A DNA stretch of 64,000 bases from Erythrobacter sp. (lineage in GTDB: Bacteria; Pseudomonadota; Alphaproteobacteria; Sphingomonadales; Sphingomonadaceae), in NCBI GenBank assembly GCA_030148605.1, contig JASBTD010000055.1, positions 1 to 64,000 on the forward strand, read 5' to 3'. The notes below the pieces were generated by a model. That model had not been told where the DNA came from. It was given only the letters and a program-made list of their open reading frames with translations, and did not search any database. Below, piece after piece: positions 17,238 through 26,759 of this stretch; positions within the stretch are counted from its first letter, which is position 1, and each line of letters starts with the position of its first letter. The position numbers and the translations under genes are program-made.

Positions 17238-18112
17238 TCGAACAGACCATCACTCCCACCACACATGATCTTGGCCAGTTCGAGGTGCGCCGTGTGCTGC
17301 CCAAGCGTGAGCGCGCGATGGTCGGCCCCTTCATCTTTGTCGACGAGTTCGGCCCGGGCCAGCTCGATATCGGCTCAGGTATGGATGTGCGTCCGCACCC
17401 GCATATCAATCTGGCAACGGTGACATGGCTGTTCGAAGGGGCCATCGATCACCGCGACAGCCTGGGCACGTTTTCAACGATCCGCCCGGGGCAAGTGAAT
17501 CTGATGACGGCCGGCAAAGGCATCGTGCATTCAGAGCGCTCTCCGGTCGAGGAACGCGCCACCGGCCCCAAGCTCTATGGCATGCAGACCTGGCTAGCCC
17601 TGCCCGACGGGCGCGAAGAGGTTGATCCGGCCTTCGAAGCGGTGAAAGACCTGCCCGTGGTCGAAGACAGCTGCGCCAAGGCCACCGTGATCATGGGCGA
17701 GCTATGGGGCAAGCGGGCTGCAACCACGACCTATGCCGACACGATCTATGCCGAGATCGTACTTGCGCCGGGCGGCTCGCTGCCGCTGGAGATCAGTGCA
17801 GACGAACGCGCAGTGATGCTTGTCGGTGGCGAGGCGTCAGTCGATGGGCAAGCTTTGGGGCTATACGAGCTTAGCGTTCTTGCGCCGGGCCGCAATATGA
17901 CGCTTTCCAGCGAGCGCGGCGGGCGGATCATGCTGCTAGGCGGCGAAGCCTTTTCAACCCCGCGGCATGCGTGGTGGAACTTCGTCAGCTCATGCCGTGA
18001 CCGTATCCGGCAAGCGAAGGAAGACTGGGACGCAGGCCGCTTCCCAAAAGTACCGGGGGACGAGGATGAGTACATCCCGCTACCCGAACGGCCAAACACA
18101 AGCACAGACTGA
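17234..18112 (+). CDS. Pirin family bicupin
   Basis: A 292-residue bicupin of the pirin family; some members are quercetinases, others redox-sensing regulators. The N-terminal metal site is seen in VRPHPHINLATVTWL, HRDSLG and GKGIVHSERSP, giving three His and a Glu. The C-terminal cupin ends with RIMLLGGEAF. ATG 17234 overlaps bolA by 4 bp, so the two are probably co-translated. A typical pirin C-terminal stretch (HAWWNFVSSCRDRIRQAKED) confirms the family. Substrate unknown. Confidence 0.92.
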   Translation: MIEQTITPTTHDLGQFEVRRVLPKRERAMVGPFIFVDEFGPGQLDIGSGMDVRPHPHINLATVTWLFEGAIDHRDSLGTFSTIRPGQVNLMTAGKGIVHSERSPVEERATGPKLYGMQTWLALPDGREEVDPAFEAVKDLPVVEDSCAKATVIMGELWGKRAATTTYADTIYAEIVLAPGGSLPLEISADERAVMLVGGEASVDGQALGLYELSVLAPGRNMTLSSERGGRIMLLGGEAFSTPRHAWWNFVSSCRDRIRQAKEDWDAGRFPKVPGDEDEYIPLPERPNTSTD

Positions 18113-18142
18113 CAAGCGCTAACGAGCGCAGGGGAGAGAGTA

Positions 18143-18955
18143 ATGGATTTCACCGAAAAGGTGGTTTGGATCACTGGCGCATCGTCAGGAATCGGCGCAG
18201 CCCTGGCACGCGAATGGGCGGGCCGCGGCGCGCATCTGGTGCTGTCTGGCCGTGATGAAGCGCGCCTCAATGAAGTGGCCGCCGATTGCGACGACGCAAT
18301 GGTGCTACCGTTCGATGTGCGCGACGACGCCGCGCTTGCCGATGCCACAGCGAAAGCGATCGCATGGAAAGGCCATGTCGATATCGCGGTCGCCAATGCA
18401 GGCGTCTCGCAGCGCAGCCAGGCATTGAAGACCAACATGAGCGTCTATCGCGATATCATCGATATCGATCTCACCGCGCAGATCGCCTTTGCGCAAGGCC
18501 TGATCGGTCACATGGCAGAGCGCGGTTCCGGCAATCTGCTTTTCATCTCCTCGATCGCGGGCAAGGTTGGCGTGCCAATGCGCACCGCCTATTGCGCGGC
18601 CAAATTCGGGCTTGCCGGATATGCCGATGCCCTGCGCGCCGAGTTGAGCCAGAAAGGCGTTAACGTCCATGTGGTTTATCCCGGCTCCATCGCCACCAAT
18701 GTCAGCCGTAACGCGCTGACTTCCGACGGCAGCAAGCGCGGGCGCAGCGACAAGGTGATCGACGAAGGCATCCGCCCCGAAGATGCGGCCAAGACAATGA
18801 TTGACGCAGTGGTGCTGAACCAGCGCGAGATCATCGTGGCCGAGGGGATGGAACAGGCCATGGGTGAGCTGCGCCGAACGCCTGACCAGCTGCTGGATCA
18901 GGTCGCTGGTATGGTGGCTGCGGGTTATATCGAGAAGATGGAAGCGGAGGGCTGA
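18143..18955 (+). CDS. Short-chain dehydrogenase/reductase
   Basis: A 270-residue classical SDR. The Rossmann motif ITGASSGIG is at residues 11-19, the structural NAG motif is in VANAGVS, and the catalytic Ser and YxxxK appear in LLFISSIAGKVG and AYCAAKFGL. An Asp or basic residue deciding NAD versus NADP cannot be judged safely; SGRDEARL suggests NADP. It is followed after 2 bp by an epoxide-hydrolase-like gene, suggesting a shared lipid or xenobiotic pathway. Ribosome site ggggagagagta precedes the ATG. Confidence 0.92.
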   Translation: MDFTEKVVWITGASSGIGAALAREWAGRGAHLVLSGRDEARLNEVAADCDDAMVLPFDVRDDAALADATAKAIAWKGHVDIAVANAGVSQRSQALKTNMSVYRDIIDIDLTAQIAFAQGLIGHMAERGSGNLLFISSIAGKVGVPMRTAYCAAKFGLAGYADALRAELSQKGVNVHVVYPGSIATNVSRNALTSDGSKRGRSDKVIDEGIRPEDAAKTMIDAVVLNQREIIVAEGMEQAMGELRRTPDQLLDQVAGMVAAGYIEKMEAEG

Positions 18956-18957
18956 CG

Positions 18958-19851
18958 ATGGAGCAAAAGCGCGTCACGCTTGCGAACGGGATCGAGCTCG
19001 ATGTGGTTGATGAGGGGCCAGTTGATGCCCCTGCCCTTATTTTTCTGCACGGCTTTCCTGAGAGCCACCGCACCTGGCGGCATCAGATCGCGCATTTCAG
19101 CGATCGCTTTCGCTGCATCGCGCCTGACCAGCGCGGCTATCGCGGCTCATCCAAGCCGCAAGAGGTCGAGGCTTATACGCCGGACAAGCTGATCGGCGAT
19201 ATCTTCCTGCTCGCCGATGCACTCGGCATTGCGAAGTTCACCATCGTTGGCCATGACTGGGGCGGCGCGATCGCCTGGGGTGTGGCCCTGGGCGGCCAGC
19301 AGGCGCGGGTCGAGCGCGCGATCATCGCCAACGCTCCGCACCCGGCGGTGTTCCAGAAGCTGCTCTACACCAACCCCGTCCAGCGCGAAGCGAGCCAGTA
19401 TATCCGCGCCTTCCGCGATCCAGCCAATGACGATCTCATTCGCCAAAAAGGGATCACCGGCATCCTCAAGCAGGAAGTGAACTGGGACCGCCCCGACAAC
19501 ATGCCCGCGGAAGAGCGCGCGCAATTGCTCAAGGACTGGGAAGATCGCGGCGCCTGTTTCGGAATGCTCAATTATTACCGCGCCAGCCCGATGACTGTGC
19601 CGACAATGGATGAGCCTTTCGAAATTCCTGAGGGGTATACGCCGCCGCCGATCCCCAATCTGACGATCCCGACGCTGGTGATCTGGGCGCTCGACGATCT
19701 CGCATTGCCTCAGGAAAATCTTGAAGGGCTGGAGAACGTGATCGACCCGCTAACCGTGGTGAAAGTTCCCGATTGCGGGCACTTCGTGCCGTGGGAAGCG
19801 CCGGACAAGGTTATCGCGGCGATGGAAGGGTTTCTCGCAGCGACGAGCTAG
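18958..19851 (+). CDS. Epoxide-hydrolase-like alpha/beta hydrolase
   Basis: A 297-residue alpha/beta hydrolase. The oxyanion box is HGFPESHRTWRHQ. The nucleophile elbow GHDWGG carries an Asp, as in epoxide hydrolases and haloalkane dehalogenases rather than esterases. The catalytic acid is likely in WALDDLAL and the His in DCGHFVPWEAP. A Tyr-containing cap region (GMLNYYRASP) matches soluble epoxide hydrolases. It lies 2 bp after the SDR gene, in the same transcript. The substrate is not predictable. Confidence 0.88.
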   Translation: MEQKRVTLANGIELDVVDEGPVDAPALIFLHGFPESHRTWRHQIAHFSDRFRCIAPDQRGYRGSSKPQEVEAYTPDKLIGDIFLLADALGIAKFTIVGHDWGGAIAWGVALGGQQARVERAIIANAPHPAVFQKLLYTNPVQREASQYIRAFRDPANDDLIRQKGITGILKQEVNWDRPDNMPAEERAQLLKDWEDRGACFGMLNYYRASPMTVPTMDEPFEIPEGYTPPPIPNLTIPTLVIWALDDLALPQENLEGLENVIDPLTVVKVPDCGHFVPWEAPDKVIAAMEGFLAATS

Positions 19852-20949
19852 CTAGCCCGCAAGCCATTCGATATCCGCGCCATGTGCGTGCGCGCGGGCG
19901 AGCAAGGTTTCTTCGCCCCCGCCCGGCCAATAGCGGACCTTGAGTTCGTGTCGATGGACCGTGCGGTTCGCTTCCAACGCGATCCAGGCGAGTGGCGCAT
20001 CCGGCGTGGACTTGGTTCCGACCGCCTCCATCGCAGCTGTTACGCGCGCCTGCTGGTCTTCCGGGACATACTGCCACACGATCGAATGCATCAGCACGCG
20101 CGTGGTGCCTTGTGCTTGTGGCTTTGCCAGTTCGGCCTCGACAAACTCCGCTGCGTTCATCTTCACCAGATCGGGCTTGCGCTCGCTCGCGGCGGCAATC
20201 GCCGCTTCCATTCGCTCGAAGCGGATCGTGTGCTCGGGCCAGATATAGGCCTTCAGCCTCAGCGCCTGCGCGGGATCTGTCAGGTCAACCGGCGCGATGT
20301 CGCAGCCTTTCAGCGCAGCAAATTCGATAGGCACATCGGGCGGTGGGGCGCCCTTCCAACCGGGGGCGAAGGCCATCGCCGACATCTCCGGGCCTACCTT
20401 AACTCCGCCTAGGTCATAGCGATAGCGGTCGACCATCAGGTTGATCCCCGCGCTTGATCCGATCTCGAGGCACTCAAACTTTGCCGGCAGACCCTGCCCC
20501 GCCAGCCACAACATCGCAGCGATGAAATTGCTCGATCGGCCCGCTTCATTGGTTTGTGGCGGTCCATCAAGCCACGGCAGCAGCTGCGCCTCATGCGCAA
20601 TCATCACTTGCTCGACAATAGGGGCAGCATCGACCGGAAGCCCGCGATAGATCGGCGCAAGTTCGGGCGCATCGCCAGACAGGTGCAGCGCGTGGATCCC
20701 GCCTGCAACCCTTAGTGGTAAGGCATCGGCCAAAGGCGCGCCATGCCAACCGCGAATCCGCTCCAACAAGGCATTGCTCTCATTGCCTTCGACAGCAGCC
20801 AGGATCGCAGCGCAGATTTTTGCGGTGATCGGCGCGCCATTGCCCTCGCAATAGGCGATCTGGTTAGTGAAAGCCGTGCGGATCGCGCCTTCGCCCTTCA
20901 CGCCCATGTCGACCAGTTCGTAGCCTGGCTTTGCCCCCTGATCGCTCAT
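19852..20949 (-). CDS. DUF2332 family protein
   Basis: A 365-residue member of DUF2332, a family of unknown function found mainly in Actinobacteria and Sphingomonadales. The conserved motifs LEIGSSAGINLMVDRYRYDL and VLMHSIVWQYVP resemble motif I and IV of a class I methyltransferase fold, so a SAM-dependent role is possible but unproven. The reading frame continues upstream across hisG, but ATG 20949 (MSDQGAKPGYEL) in the divergent gap is the sensible start. It ends directly against the convergent hydrolase stop. Confidence 0.8.
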   Translation of the reverse strand: MSDQGAKPGYELVDMGVKGEGAIRTAFTNQIAYCEGNGAPITAKICAAILAAVEGNESNALLERIRGWHGAPLADALPLRVAGGIHALHLSGDAPELAPIYRGLPVDAAPIVEQVMIAHEAQLLPWLDGPPQTNEAGRSSNFIAAMLWLAGQGLPAKFECLEIGSSAGINLMVDRYRYDLGGVKVGPEMSAMAFAPGWKGAPPPDVPIEFAALKGCDIAPVDLTDPAQALRLKAYIWPEHTIRFERMEAAIAAASERKPDLVKMNAAEFVEAELAKPQAQGTTRVLMHSIVWQYVPEDQQARVTAAMEAVGTKSTPDAPLAWIALEANRTVHRHELKVRYWPGGGEETLLARAHAHGADIEWLAG

Positions 20950-21009
20950 TTGCCCGTTTCGTCCTTTTGATTGCCCTTTGCGCGCCCAGTTACTAAGTGC
21001 CGCGACGCA

Positions 21010-21678
21010 ATGACTGACACCGCCGCACCGCAACTGACTTTCGCCATCCCCAAAGGCCGCATTCTTGACGAAGCGCTGCCGGTGATGGCGCGTGCGGGCG
21101 TGGTGCCGGAAGATGGCTTTCACGACAAGAGCAACCGTTCGCTCAGCTTTGCTACCACGCGCGAAGACATGCGGCTGATCCGCGTGCGTGCATTCGATGT
21201 GGCAACCTTCGTGGCGCATGGCGCAGCGCAAATCGGCATTGTCGGTTCGGACGTGATCGAGGAATTCGACTATGCCGATCTCTATGCCCCGGTCGATCTC
21301 GACATCGGTCACTGCCGACTGTCGGTGGCGCGCGTAGCGGGAGACGAAACCGCGAATGGCATCGTCAGCCACCTGCGCGTTGCGACCAAATATCCCAACC
21401 TCACTCGTCGCCACTTTGAAGCGAAGGGCATCCAGGCCGAATGTGTAAAGCTCAATGGAGCGATGGAATTGGCGCCATCGCTGGGCCTGGCGCGCCAGAT
21501 CGTTGACCTGGTTTCGACCGGCACGACGCTGAAGCAGAACGGGCTGGTCGAGACTGACCGGATTCTCGATATTTCCGCGCGCCTGATCGTCAATCGTGCG
21601 GCGCTGAAGACAGATCCGCGTGTGGGCGAACTGGTTTCTGCATTTCGCAAGCTGACGCAAGACAAGGCTGCGGCCTGA
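21010..21678 (+). CDS. hisG: ATP phosphoribosyltransferase, short form
   Basis: First enzyme of histidine synthesis, condensing ATP and PRPP. At 222 residues it is the short form, which lacks the C-terminal regulatory domain and in known systems needs HisZ. No hisZ lies in the window. Motifs seen are [16 protein letters not shown], the central [10 protein letters not shown] and the PRPP loop [18 protein letters not shown] 21010 (MTDTAAP) was preferred to the upstream ATG 20971, which has no family homology. hisD overlaps by one base (TGATG). Confidence 0.95.
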   Translation: MTDTAAPQLTFAIPKGRILDEALPVMARAGVVPEDGFHDKSNRSLSFATTREDMRLIRVRAFDVATFVAHGAAQIGIVGSDVIEEFDYADLYAPVDLDIGHCRLSVARVAGDETANGIVSHLRVATKYPNLTRRHFEAKGIQAECVKLNGAMELAPSLGLARQIVDLVSTGTTLKQNGLVETDRILDISARLIVNRAALKTDPRVGELVSAFRKLTQDKAAA

Positions 21679-22967
21679 TGCAGAGGCTCGTTTCTTCTGA
21701 TCCGGGTTTTGCAAAGGCGTTTGACGCGCTTGTGAACGCGCGGCGCGAAAGCGATGCCGATGTCAGCGCCGATGTGGCGCGCATCCTTGCCGAGGTGAAA
21801 GCGCGCGGTGACGCAGCGCTGGTGGAATATTCGCAGCGTTTCGATGGCTACAAACTGGCCAGCGACGATGACTGGAGCATTTCTGCCGCAGCATGCCGCA
21901 CCGCCTATGACTCGCTCGACAGCGATCTGCGCGATGCGCTCGAACTCGCGGCAGAGCGCATCCGCGCCTATCATGCCGACCAGTTGCCCGCGAACCGCGA
22001 TTTCACCGATGCGGCCGGCGTGCGCCAGGGCGCAATCTGGCGGCCGGTCGATGCAGCGGGGCTTTATGTGCCGGGCGGGCGAGCGGCCTATCCCTCTTCA
22101 CTGCTAATGAACGCCGTGCCCGCCAAGGTTGCGGGCGTAGAGCGGTTAGTGGTGGTAACTCCAACCCCGCAAGGCAAGGTGAACCCGCTGGTGCTCGCCG
22201 CCGCGCATATTGCGGGCGTAGACGAGATCTGGCGCGTCGGCGGTGCGCAGGCAGTGGCCGCGCTCGCTTATGGGACGGATCGCATTGCCAAGGTGGATGT
22301 CATTACCGGCCCCGGCAATGCCTGGGTCGCCGAAGCCAAGCGCCAGCTGTTCGGCGTGGTCGGCATCGACATGGTCGCAGGGCCGAGCGAGATCCTGGTG
22401 ATTGCAGACCAGCACAACCGGGCGGACTGGATCGCAGCGGATTTGCTGAGTCAGGCCGAGCATGACCCGACTTCGCAATCGATTCTGATTACCGATGATG
22501 CGGGCTTCGCAGATGCAGTGTCCGAGCAGGTCGACGCACAATTGGCTGAACTTGCCACCACCCAAACCGCGACCGCCAGCTGGCAGGCCAACGGGGCGAT
22601 TATCGTGGTGAGTGACCTGTCCGAAGCTGCACCGCTGGCCGACCGGCTGGCCGCCGAACATGTCGAGCTGGCCGTGGCTGAGCCGGAACCGCTGCTCATG
22701 GCGATCCGTCATGCCGGCAGTGTTTTCCTGGGCCGGATGACGCCTGAAGCCATCGGTGACTATGTCGCCGGGCCAAACCATGTGCTCCCGACCGGTCGCC
22801 GCGCGCGCTTTGCCAGCGGGCTATCCGTGCTCGATTTCATGAAACGCACCAGCTTTATCGCGCTGGACGAGGCTTCGCTCGCGAAGATCGGCCCTGCGGC
22901 GGTCTCGCTTGCACACGCCGAGGGGCTGCCTGCGCACGCCAAATCGGTTGAATTGAGGCTCAAATGA
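21678..22967 (+). CDS. hisD: Histidinol dehydrogenase
   Basis: Zn- and NAD-dependent enzyme that oxidises L-histidinol to L-histidine in the last two steps of the pathway. The 429-residue length is normal. Key motifs are AAGLYVPGGRAAYPSS, the nucleotide and substrate region VDVITGPGNAWVAEAKRQ, and DMVAGPSEILVIAD followed by LLSQAEHDPTSQ, where the Gln and His bind zinc. YVAGPNHVLPTGRRARF carries further catalytic residues. It is translationally coupled to hisG by a 1-bp overlap and to nusB by a 4-bp overlap. Confidence 0.97.
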   Translation: MQRLVSSDPGFAKAFDALVNARRESDADVSADVARILAEVKARGDAALVEYSQRFDGYKLASDDDWSISAAACRTAYDSLDSDLRDALELAAERIRAYHADQLPANRDFTDAAGVRQGAIWRPVDAAGLYVPGGRAAYPSSLLMNAVPAKVAGVERLVVVTPTPQGKVNPLVLAAAHIAGVDEIWRVGGAQAVAALAYGTDRIAKVDVITGPGNAWVAEAKRQLFGVVGIDMVAGPSEILVIADQHNRADWIAADLLSQAEHDPTSQSILITDDAGFADAVSEQVDAQLAELATTQTATASWQANGAIIVVSDLSEAAPLADRLAAEHVELAVAEPEPLLMAIRHAGSVFLGRMTPEAIGDYVAGPNHVLPTGRRARFASGLSVLDFMKRTSFIALDEASLAKIGPAAVSLAHAEGLPAHAKSVELRLK

Positions 22968-23431
22968 ACGCTCCCGCTCGATCCCAGGCCCGCTCTGCTG
23001 CGCGGCTCGCCGCAGTCCAGGCGCTTTACCAACAGCAGATGGAAGGCACTGCACTTGCCAGGCTGCTCAACGAATTTCACCAGCATCGTTTGGGCCGCGA
23101 AGTCGATGATGAAGACCACGAAGGCGAAGTCTTTGCTGATGCCGAAGTCGATTTCTTCGATGATATCGTCAGCGGCGTGGACGCGCGGCGCACCGAAATT
23201 GACGAAATACTCGTCGCCAGGCTGGCTGACGGATGGACACTCGCCCGGCTGGACAAGACCATGCTGCAAATCCTTCGTGCAGGCACTTATGAATTGCTTG
23301 CGCGCGCCGATGTGCCTGCCGCCAGCGCGATCAATGAATATGTCGATGTGGCCAAGGCCTTCTTCGACGATCGCGAAGCCAAATTCGTCAATGGCATCCT
23401 TGATGCGGTTGGCAAGGAAGTTCGGAACTAG
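22964..23431 (+). CDS. nusB: Transcription antitermination factor NusB
   Basis: All-helical RNA-binding protein that with NusE assembles the rRNA antitermination complex on boxA. The 155-residue sequence begins with the family motif ARSAARLAAVQALYQQQM and ends with NEYVDVAKAFFDDREAKFVNGIL. Between helices there is an acidic insertion (REVDDEDHEGEVFADAEVD) common in alphaproteobacterial NusB. The 4-bp overlap with hisD suggests coupled translation. A palindromic repeat separates it from thiL. Confidence 0.94.
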   Translation: MNAPARSQARSAARLAAVQALYQQQMEGTALARLLNEFHQHRLGREVDDEDHEGEVFADAEVDFFDDIVSGVDARRTEIDEILVARLADGWTLARLDKTMLQILRAGTYELLARADVPAASAINEYVDVAKAFFDDREAKFVNGILDAVGKEVRN

Positions 23432-23437
23432 AGAACT

Positions 23438-23510
23438 CCGTTCATGCTGAGTCTGTCGAAGCATGCGTTTCCCCAGGCCGCGCGTTCTTCGACAAGCTTA
23501 GAACGAACGG
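23438..23510. repeat. REP-like palindrome, GTTCGT...GTCGAAG family
   Basis: Two 24-nt arms (23438-23461 and 23487-23510) are imperfect reverse complements, matching at 19 of 24 positions by eye. The arm consensus ccgttc.tnctnag.ttgtcgaag belongs to a repeat type widespread in sphingomonad intergenic DNA. The hairpin sits between nusB and thiL and may limit read-through or stabilise the upstream mRNA. A related copy lies at 41048-41166. Confidence 0.7.
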
Positions 23511-23523
23511 TTATGGGGGCAGA

Positions 23524-24378
23524 ATGAACGAAGCCGAATTCGTCGCAGCTCTGCGCCAATTGCCGCTCCACCCCGGCGCGCGCGGGCTCGAAGATGATTG
23601 TGCCGTGCTGGAGATCGGCGGCGAAGCTCTGATCCTGACGCATGACAGCATGGCGGAAGGCACGCACTTCAGCGAAGGTGCGGACATGGCCGATGTGGCG
23701 TGGAAGCTGGTGGCCGTAAACCTGTCAGACCTTGCTGCGAAAGGCGCTCAACCGGTCGGCATCCTGATCGGCTACAGCCTTGGTGAAGACGATGAATCTT
23801 TTCTCAAAGGCCTCAAGGAAGTTACTGAAACCTATCGCGTTCCTTTGCTTGGAGGCGACACCATCAAAGCAAGTAGCGCGCGAAGCCTGGGACTGACTGC
23901 CATAGGCCGCGCAAGCCACACGCCAGCGCCCGATCGGCGCGGAGCGCAAATTGGCGATTCTGTCTATGTCACGGGCACTTTGGGCAAAGCCATGTTGGGG
24001 TTTGAGGGCGATCCAGAATGCCTTGACGCTTACAACCGCCCCAATCCGCGCTTGGCCGAGGGGCAGGTGCTTGCGCCGCATGTCAATGCGATGATGGACA
24101 TTTCTGACGGGCTGTTGCTCGATGCCTTCCGCATGGCCTCTGCCAGCAAGGTCACGCTTGCAATCGAGAGCGCGCTTGTGCCCGTTGCCTCGCCTGATCG
24201 CCGCGATGCGTGCCTGCGCTGGGGCGATGATTACGAGCTGCTCTTTACCTTGCCGCAGGCCAGCGAACCGCCGGTTGATTGCACCCGGATCGGTGCAGTC
24301 GAACCGCAAGGTTTCGCGGCCCTTGTGCTGGATGGCGAGCCAGTCATGAATGCCGAGGGCCTCGGCTATCAGCATTAG
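23524..24378 (+). CDS. thiL: Thiamine-monophosphate kinase
   Basis: Phosphorylates thiamine monophosphate to the active cofactor thiamine diphosphate. The 284-residue protein is slightly short for the family. Motifs in order: GLEDDCAVLEIGGEALILTHD (Mg-binding Asp), WKLVAVNLSDLAAKGAQP, LLGGDTIKA and MDISDGLLLDAFRMA. The C-terminal RWGDDYELLFT is also typical. ATG 23524 overlaps nothing and follows the REP-like hairpin. It ends 142 bp before the pyrophosphatase gene. Confidence 0.95.
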   Translation: MNEAEFVAALRQLPLHPGARGLEDDCAVLEIGGEALILTHDSMAEGTHFSEGADMADVAWKLVAVNLSDLAAKGAQPVGILIGYSLGEDDESFLKGLKEVTETYRVPLLGGDTIKASSARSLGLTAIGRASHTPAPDRRGAQIGDSVYVTGTLGKAMLGFEGDPECLDAYNRPNPRLAEGQVLAPHVNAMMDISDGLLLDAFRMASASKVTLAIESALVPVASPDRRDACLRWGDDYELLFTLPQASEPPVDCTRIGAVEPQGFAALVLDGEPVMNAEGLGYQH

Positions 24379-24425
24379 ACCCTAGTGAATCTGGTGACAC
24401 GCGCAGGATTCCGCCGATTCCACCC

Positions 24426-24453
24426 TTGTCAGCCGCGCAGCTTCCCCTATAGC
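24426..24453 (+). promoter_or_regulatory. Candidate sigma-70 promoter for hppA
   Basis: TTGTCA (24426-24431) and TATAGC (24448-24453) are 16 bp apart, predicting a transcript start near 24460 and a leader of about 60 nt before GTG 24521. The -10 hexamer overlaps the left arm of an 11-bp inverted repeat, so promoter and repeat may not both work as drawn. By-eye call. Confidence 0.45.
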
Positions 24454-24515
24454 ACCCGCCACCAATCGCCTCCGCGGTCGCAGGGGCGCGTTTCCACGTC
24501 GGGTTATAGGGGAAG
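24441..24515 (+). promoter_or_regulatory. Inverted repeat masking the hppA ribosome site
   Basis: cttcccctata (24441-24451) is the exact reverse complement of tataggggaag (24505-24515). The right arm contains the purine-rich Shine-Dalgarno sequence just before GTG 24521. If both arms are transcribed they would form an 11-bp stem hiding the ribosome site. If the transcript starts near 24460, the left arm is not in the RNA and the match is a DNA-level or chance feature. Confidence 0.4.
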
Positions 24516-24520
24516 AGTTC

Positions 24521-26638
24521 GTGGACCTTATTCTCATTTCTATCGGGCTGGGTTTTCTTGCCGTTATTTATGGCATTTTCACCAGCCGTCAGGTTCTCGG
24601 CGCGGATGCCGGGAACGCCAAAATGCAAGAGATTGCCGGCGCTATCCAGGAAGGTGCGCAGGCCTATCTCAACCGTCAATACACCACCATCGGCATGGTC
24701 GGTGTGGTCGTGGCGATCCTAGTCGGGGTGTTCCTCGGCATGGTCCCTGCGGTCGGTTTCGTGATCGGTGCTGTCCTGTCGGGCGTGGCGGGCTATATCG
24801 GGATGAACATCTCGGTGCGCTCGAACGTGCGTACGGCCGCCGCTGCTTCGAAAGGGTTGCAGCAAGGCCTGACCATCGCATTCCGCGCTGGTGCCATCAC
24901 CGGCATGCTGGTGGCTGGCCTCGCCCTGCTTGCGATCGCCGTGTTCTTCTATGTGTTGGTCGGCCAAATGGCGCTTGAAGCCAACAGCCGCACAGTGATT
25001 GACGGCCTGGTCGGCCTGGCATTCGGTGCGTCGCTGATCTCGATCTTCGCGCGTCTGGGCGGCGGTATCTTCACCAAGGCTGCAGACGTTGGTGCCGACC
25101 TCGTCGGCAAGGTCGAGGCCGGTATCCCTGAAGACGATCCGCGGAACCCGGCCACCATCGCTGACAACGTAGGCGACAATGTGGGCGACTGTGCCGGCAT
25201 GGCTGCCGACCTGTTTGAAACCTATGTCGTCACCGTTGGCGCAACCATGGTTCTGATGGCGCTGCTGCTGACAGGCATTGGCGATCTGCTGCTGCCGCTG
25301 ATGGCGCTGCCGCTGCTGATTGGTGGTGCGTGCATCGTGACCTCGATCATCGGCACTTACTTTGTCCGTCTCGGCAATGGCACCAATGTCATGGGCGCGA
25401 TGTACAAGGGCTTCATCGTAACCGCCGTTCTGGCAATCCCGCTGATCTGGTTCGCGACGCAATATGCGCTGGGAACCGTAGGCATGGACATGAACACAGT
25501 GCTCAATCCGGGCCTGGGCATGGTCGAGTTTACCGGTCGTGACCTGTTCTATTGCTCGCTGATCGGTCTGGTTCTAACCGGTGTCATCATCTGGATCACA
25601 GAGTATTACACCGGTACCAACTACCGTCCGGTGCGCTCGATCGCCAAGGCTTCGGAAACGGGTCATGGCACCAATGTGATTCAGGGACTGGCGATCAGCC
25701 TTGAATCAACCGCTCTGCCGACCATCGTCATCATCGCGGCGATCATCGGCGCATACCAGTTGGCTGGTCTGCTTGGTCTTGCGTTCGGTGCAACCGCCAT
25801 GCTCGCTCTTGCCGGCATGGTTGTGGCGCTCGACGCATATGGCCCGGTGACGGACAATGCTGGCGGCATCGCCGAAATGGCCGGTCTGGATGAAAGCGTT
25901 CGCGAAAAGACCGACCTGCTTGACGCAGTTGGCAACACCACCAAGGCCGTGACCAAGGGCTATGCCATCGGTTCGGCAGGCCTCGCAGCTCTGGTTCTGT
26001 TCGCAGCTTACACCGCTGACCTGCGGGAATACTTCCCGAATGCCAACGTCGATTTCAGCCTCGAGAATCCCTATGTGATTGTCGGCCTGCTGCTCGGCGC
26101 GCTGCTTCCGTATCTGTTTGGTGCGATGGGCATGACTGCTGTTGGCCGCGCTGCGGGTGACGTGGTTGTCGACGTGCGTGACCAGTTCGCCAACGATCCG
26201 GGCATCATGGAAGGTACCAGCCGTCCGAACTATGCCCGCACGGTGGACCTCGTGACCAAGGCTGCGATCAAGGAAATGATCATTCCGTCGCTGCTGCCGG
26301 TGCTGGCACCGATCGTGACATACTTCGTGATCTACGGCCTTGCCGGGCAGGAAAACGCGTTTGCGGCTTTGGGTGCTTTGCTACTCGGCGTGATCGTGGG
26401 CGGCCTGTTCGTTGCGCTGTCAATGACAGCAGGCGGCGGCGCTTGGGACAACGCCAAGAAGTACATCGAAGACGGCAATCACGGCGGCAAGGGCTCTGAA
26501 GCTCACAAGGCTGCTGTGACCGGCGACACTGTGGGCGATCCGTACAAGGACACTGCAGGCCCGGCGGTGAACCCGATGATCAAGATCACCAACATCGTGG
26601 CGCTGCTGTTGCTCGCTGCGCTGGCTGGCGCTCACTAA
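24521..26638 (+). CDS. hppA: Proton-translocating membrane pyrophosphatase, K+-independent type
   Basis: Membrane pyrophosphatase that couples PPi hydrolysis to proton export. The 705-residue protein has about 16 membrane helices. Its catalytic motifs are [20 protein letters not shown] and [20 protein letters not shown]. The stretch [13 protein letters not shown] has Lys at the site that is Ala in potassium-dependent enzymes, which assigns it to the K+-independent class. The C terminus holds the third acidic cluster ([19 protein letters not shown]). The start is GTG, preceded by aggggaagagttc. A clear terminator follows, so the gene ends its own unit. Confidence 0.96.
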   Translation: MDLILISIGLGFLAVIYGIFTSRQVLGADAGNAKMQEIAGAIQEGAQAYLNRQYTTIGMVGVVVAILVGVFLGMVPAVGFVIGAVLSGVAGYIGMNISVRSNVRTAAAASKGLQQGLTIAFRAGAITGMLVAGLALLAIAVFFYVLVGQMALEANSRTVIDGLVGLAFGASLISIFARLGGGIFTKAADVGADLVGKVEAGIPEDDPRNPATIADNVGDNVGDCAGMAADLFETYVVTVGATMVLMALLLTGIGDLLLPLMALPLLIGGACIVTSIIGTYFVRLGNGTNVMGAMYKGFIVTAVLAIPLIWFATQYALGTVGMDMNTVLNPGLGMVEFTGRDLFYCSLIGLVLTGVIIWITEYYTGTNYRPVRSIAKASETGHGTNVIQGLAISLESTALPTIVIIAAIIGAYQLAGLLGLAFGATAMLALAGMVVALDAYGPVTDNAGGIAEMAGLDESVREKTDLLDAVGNTTKAVTKGYAIGSAGLAALVLFAAYTADLREYFPNANVDFSLENPYVIVGLLLGALLPYLFGAMGMTAVGRAAGDVVVDVRDQFANDPGIMEGTSRPNYARTVDLVTKAAIKEMIIPSLLPVLAPIVTYFVIYGLAGQENAFAALGALLLGVIVGGLFVALSMTAGGGAWDNAKKYIEDGNHGGKGSEAHKAAVTGDTVGDPYKDTAGPAVNPMIKITNIVALLLLAALAGAH

Positions 26639-26665
26639 GGCACGAGTTCCCTTTAAAGGGACTGG

Positions 26666-26700
26666 AAACCCCGCTCGGAGCGATCCGGGCGGGGTTTTTC
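26666..26700 (+). terminator. Rho-independent terminator after hppA
   Basis: A strong GC stem (aaaccccgc ... gcggggttt) with a 14-nt loop ends in a T-run (ggggtttttc). It lies 28 bp after the hppA stop. This is the clearest intrinsic terminator in the window. Confidence 0.85.
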
Positions 26701-26759
26701 TATGAGGTTCATGCTTCTCCCACATTGACGCAGGCGTAAGCGCACAGCATGGGAAGCGC

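Noticed and set aside
20950-21714. Extension of the DUF2332 gene across hisG
   Set aside because: It overlaps hisG in antisense and reads as His/Arg-rich shadow; ATG 20949 suffices.
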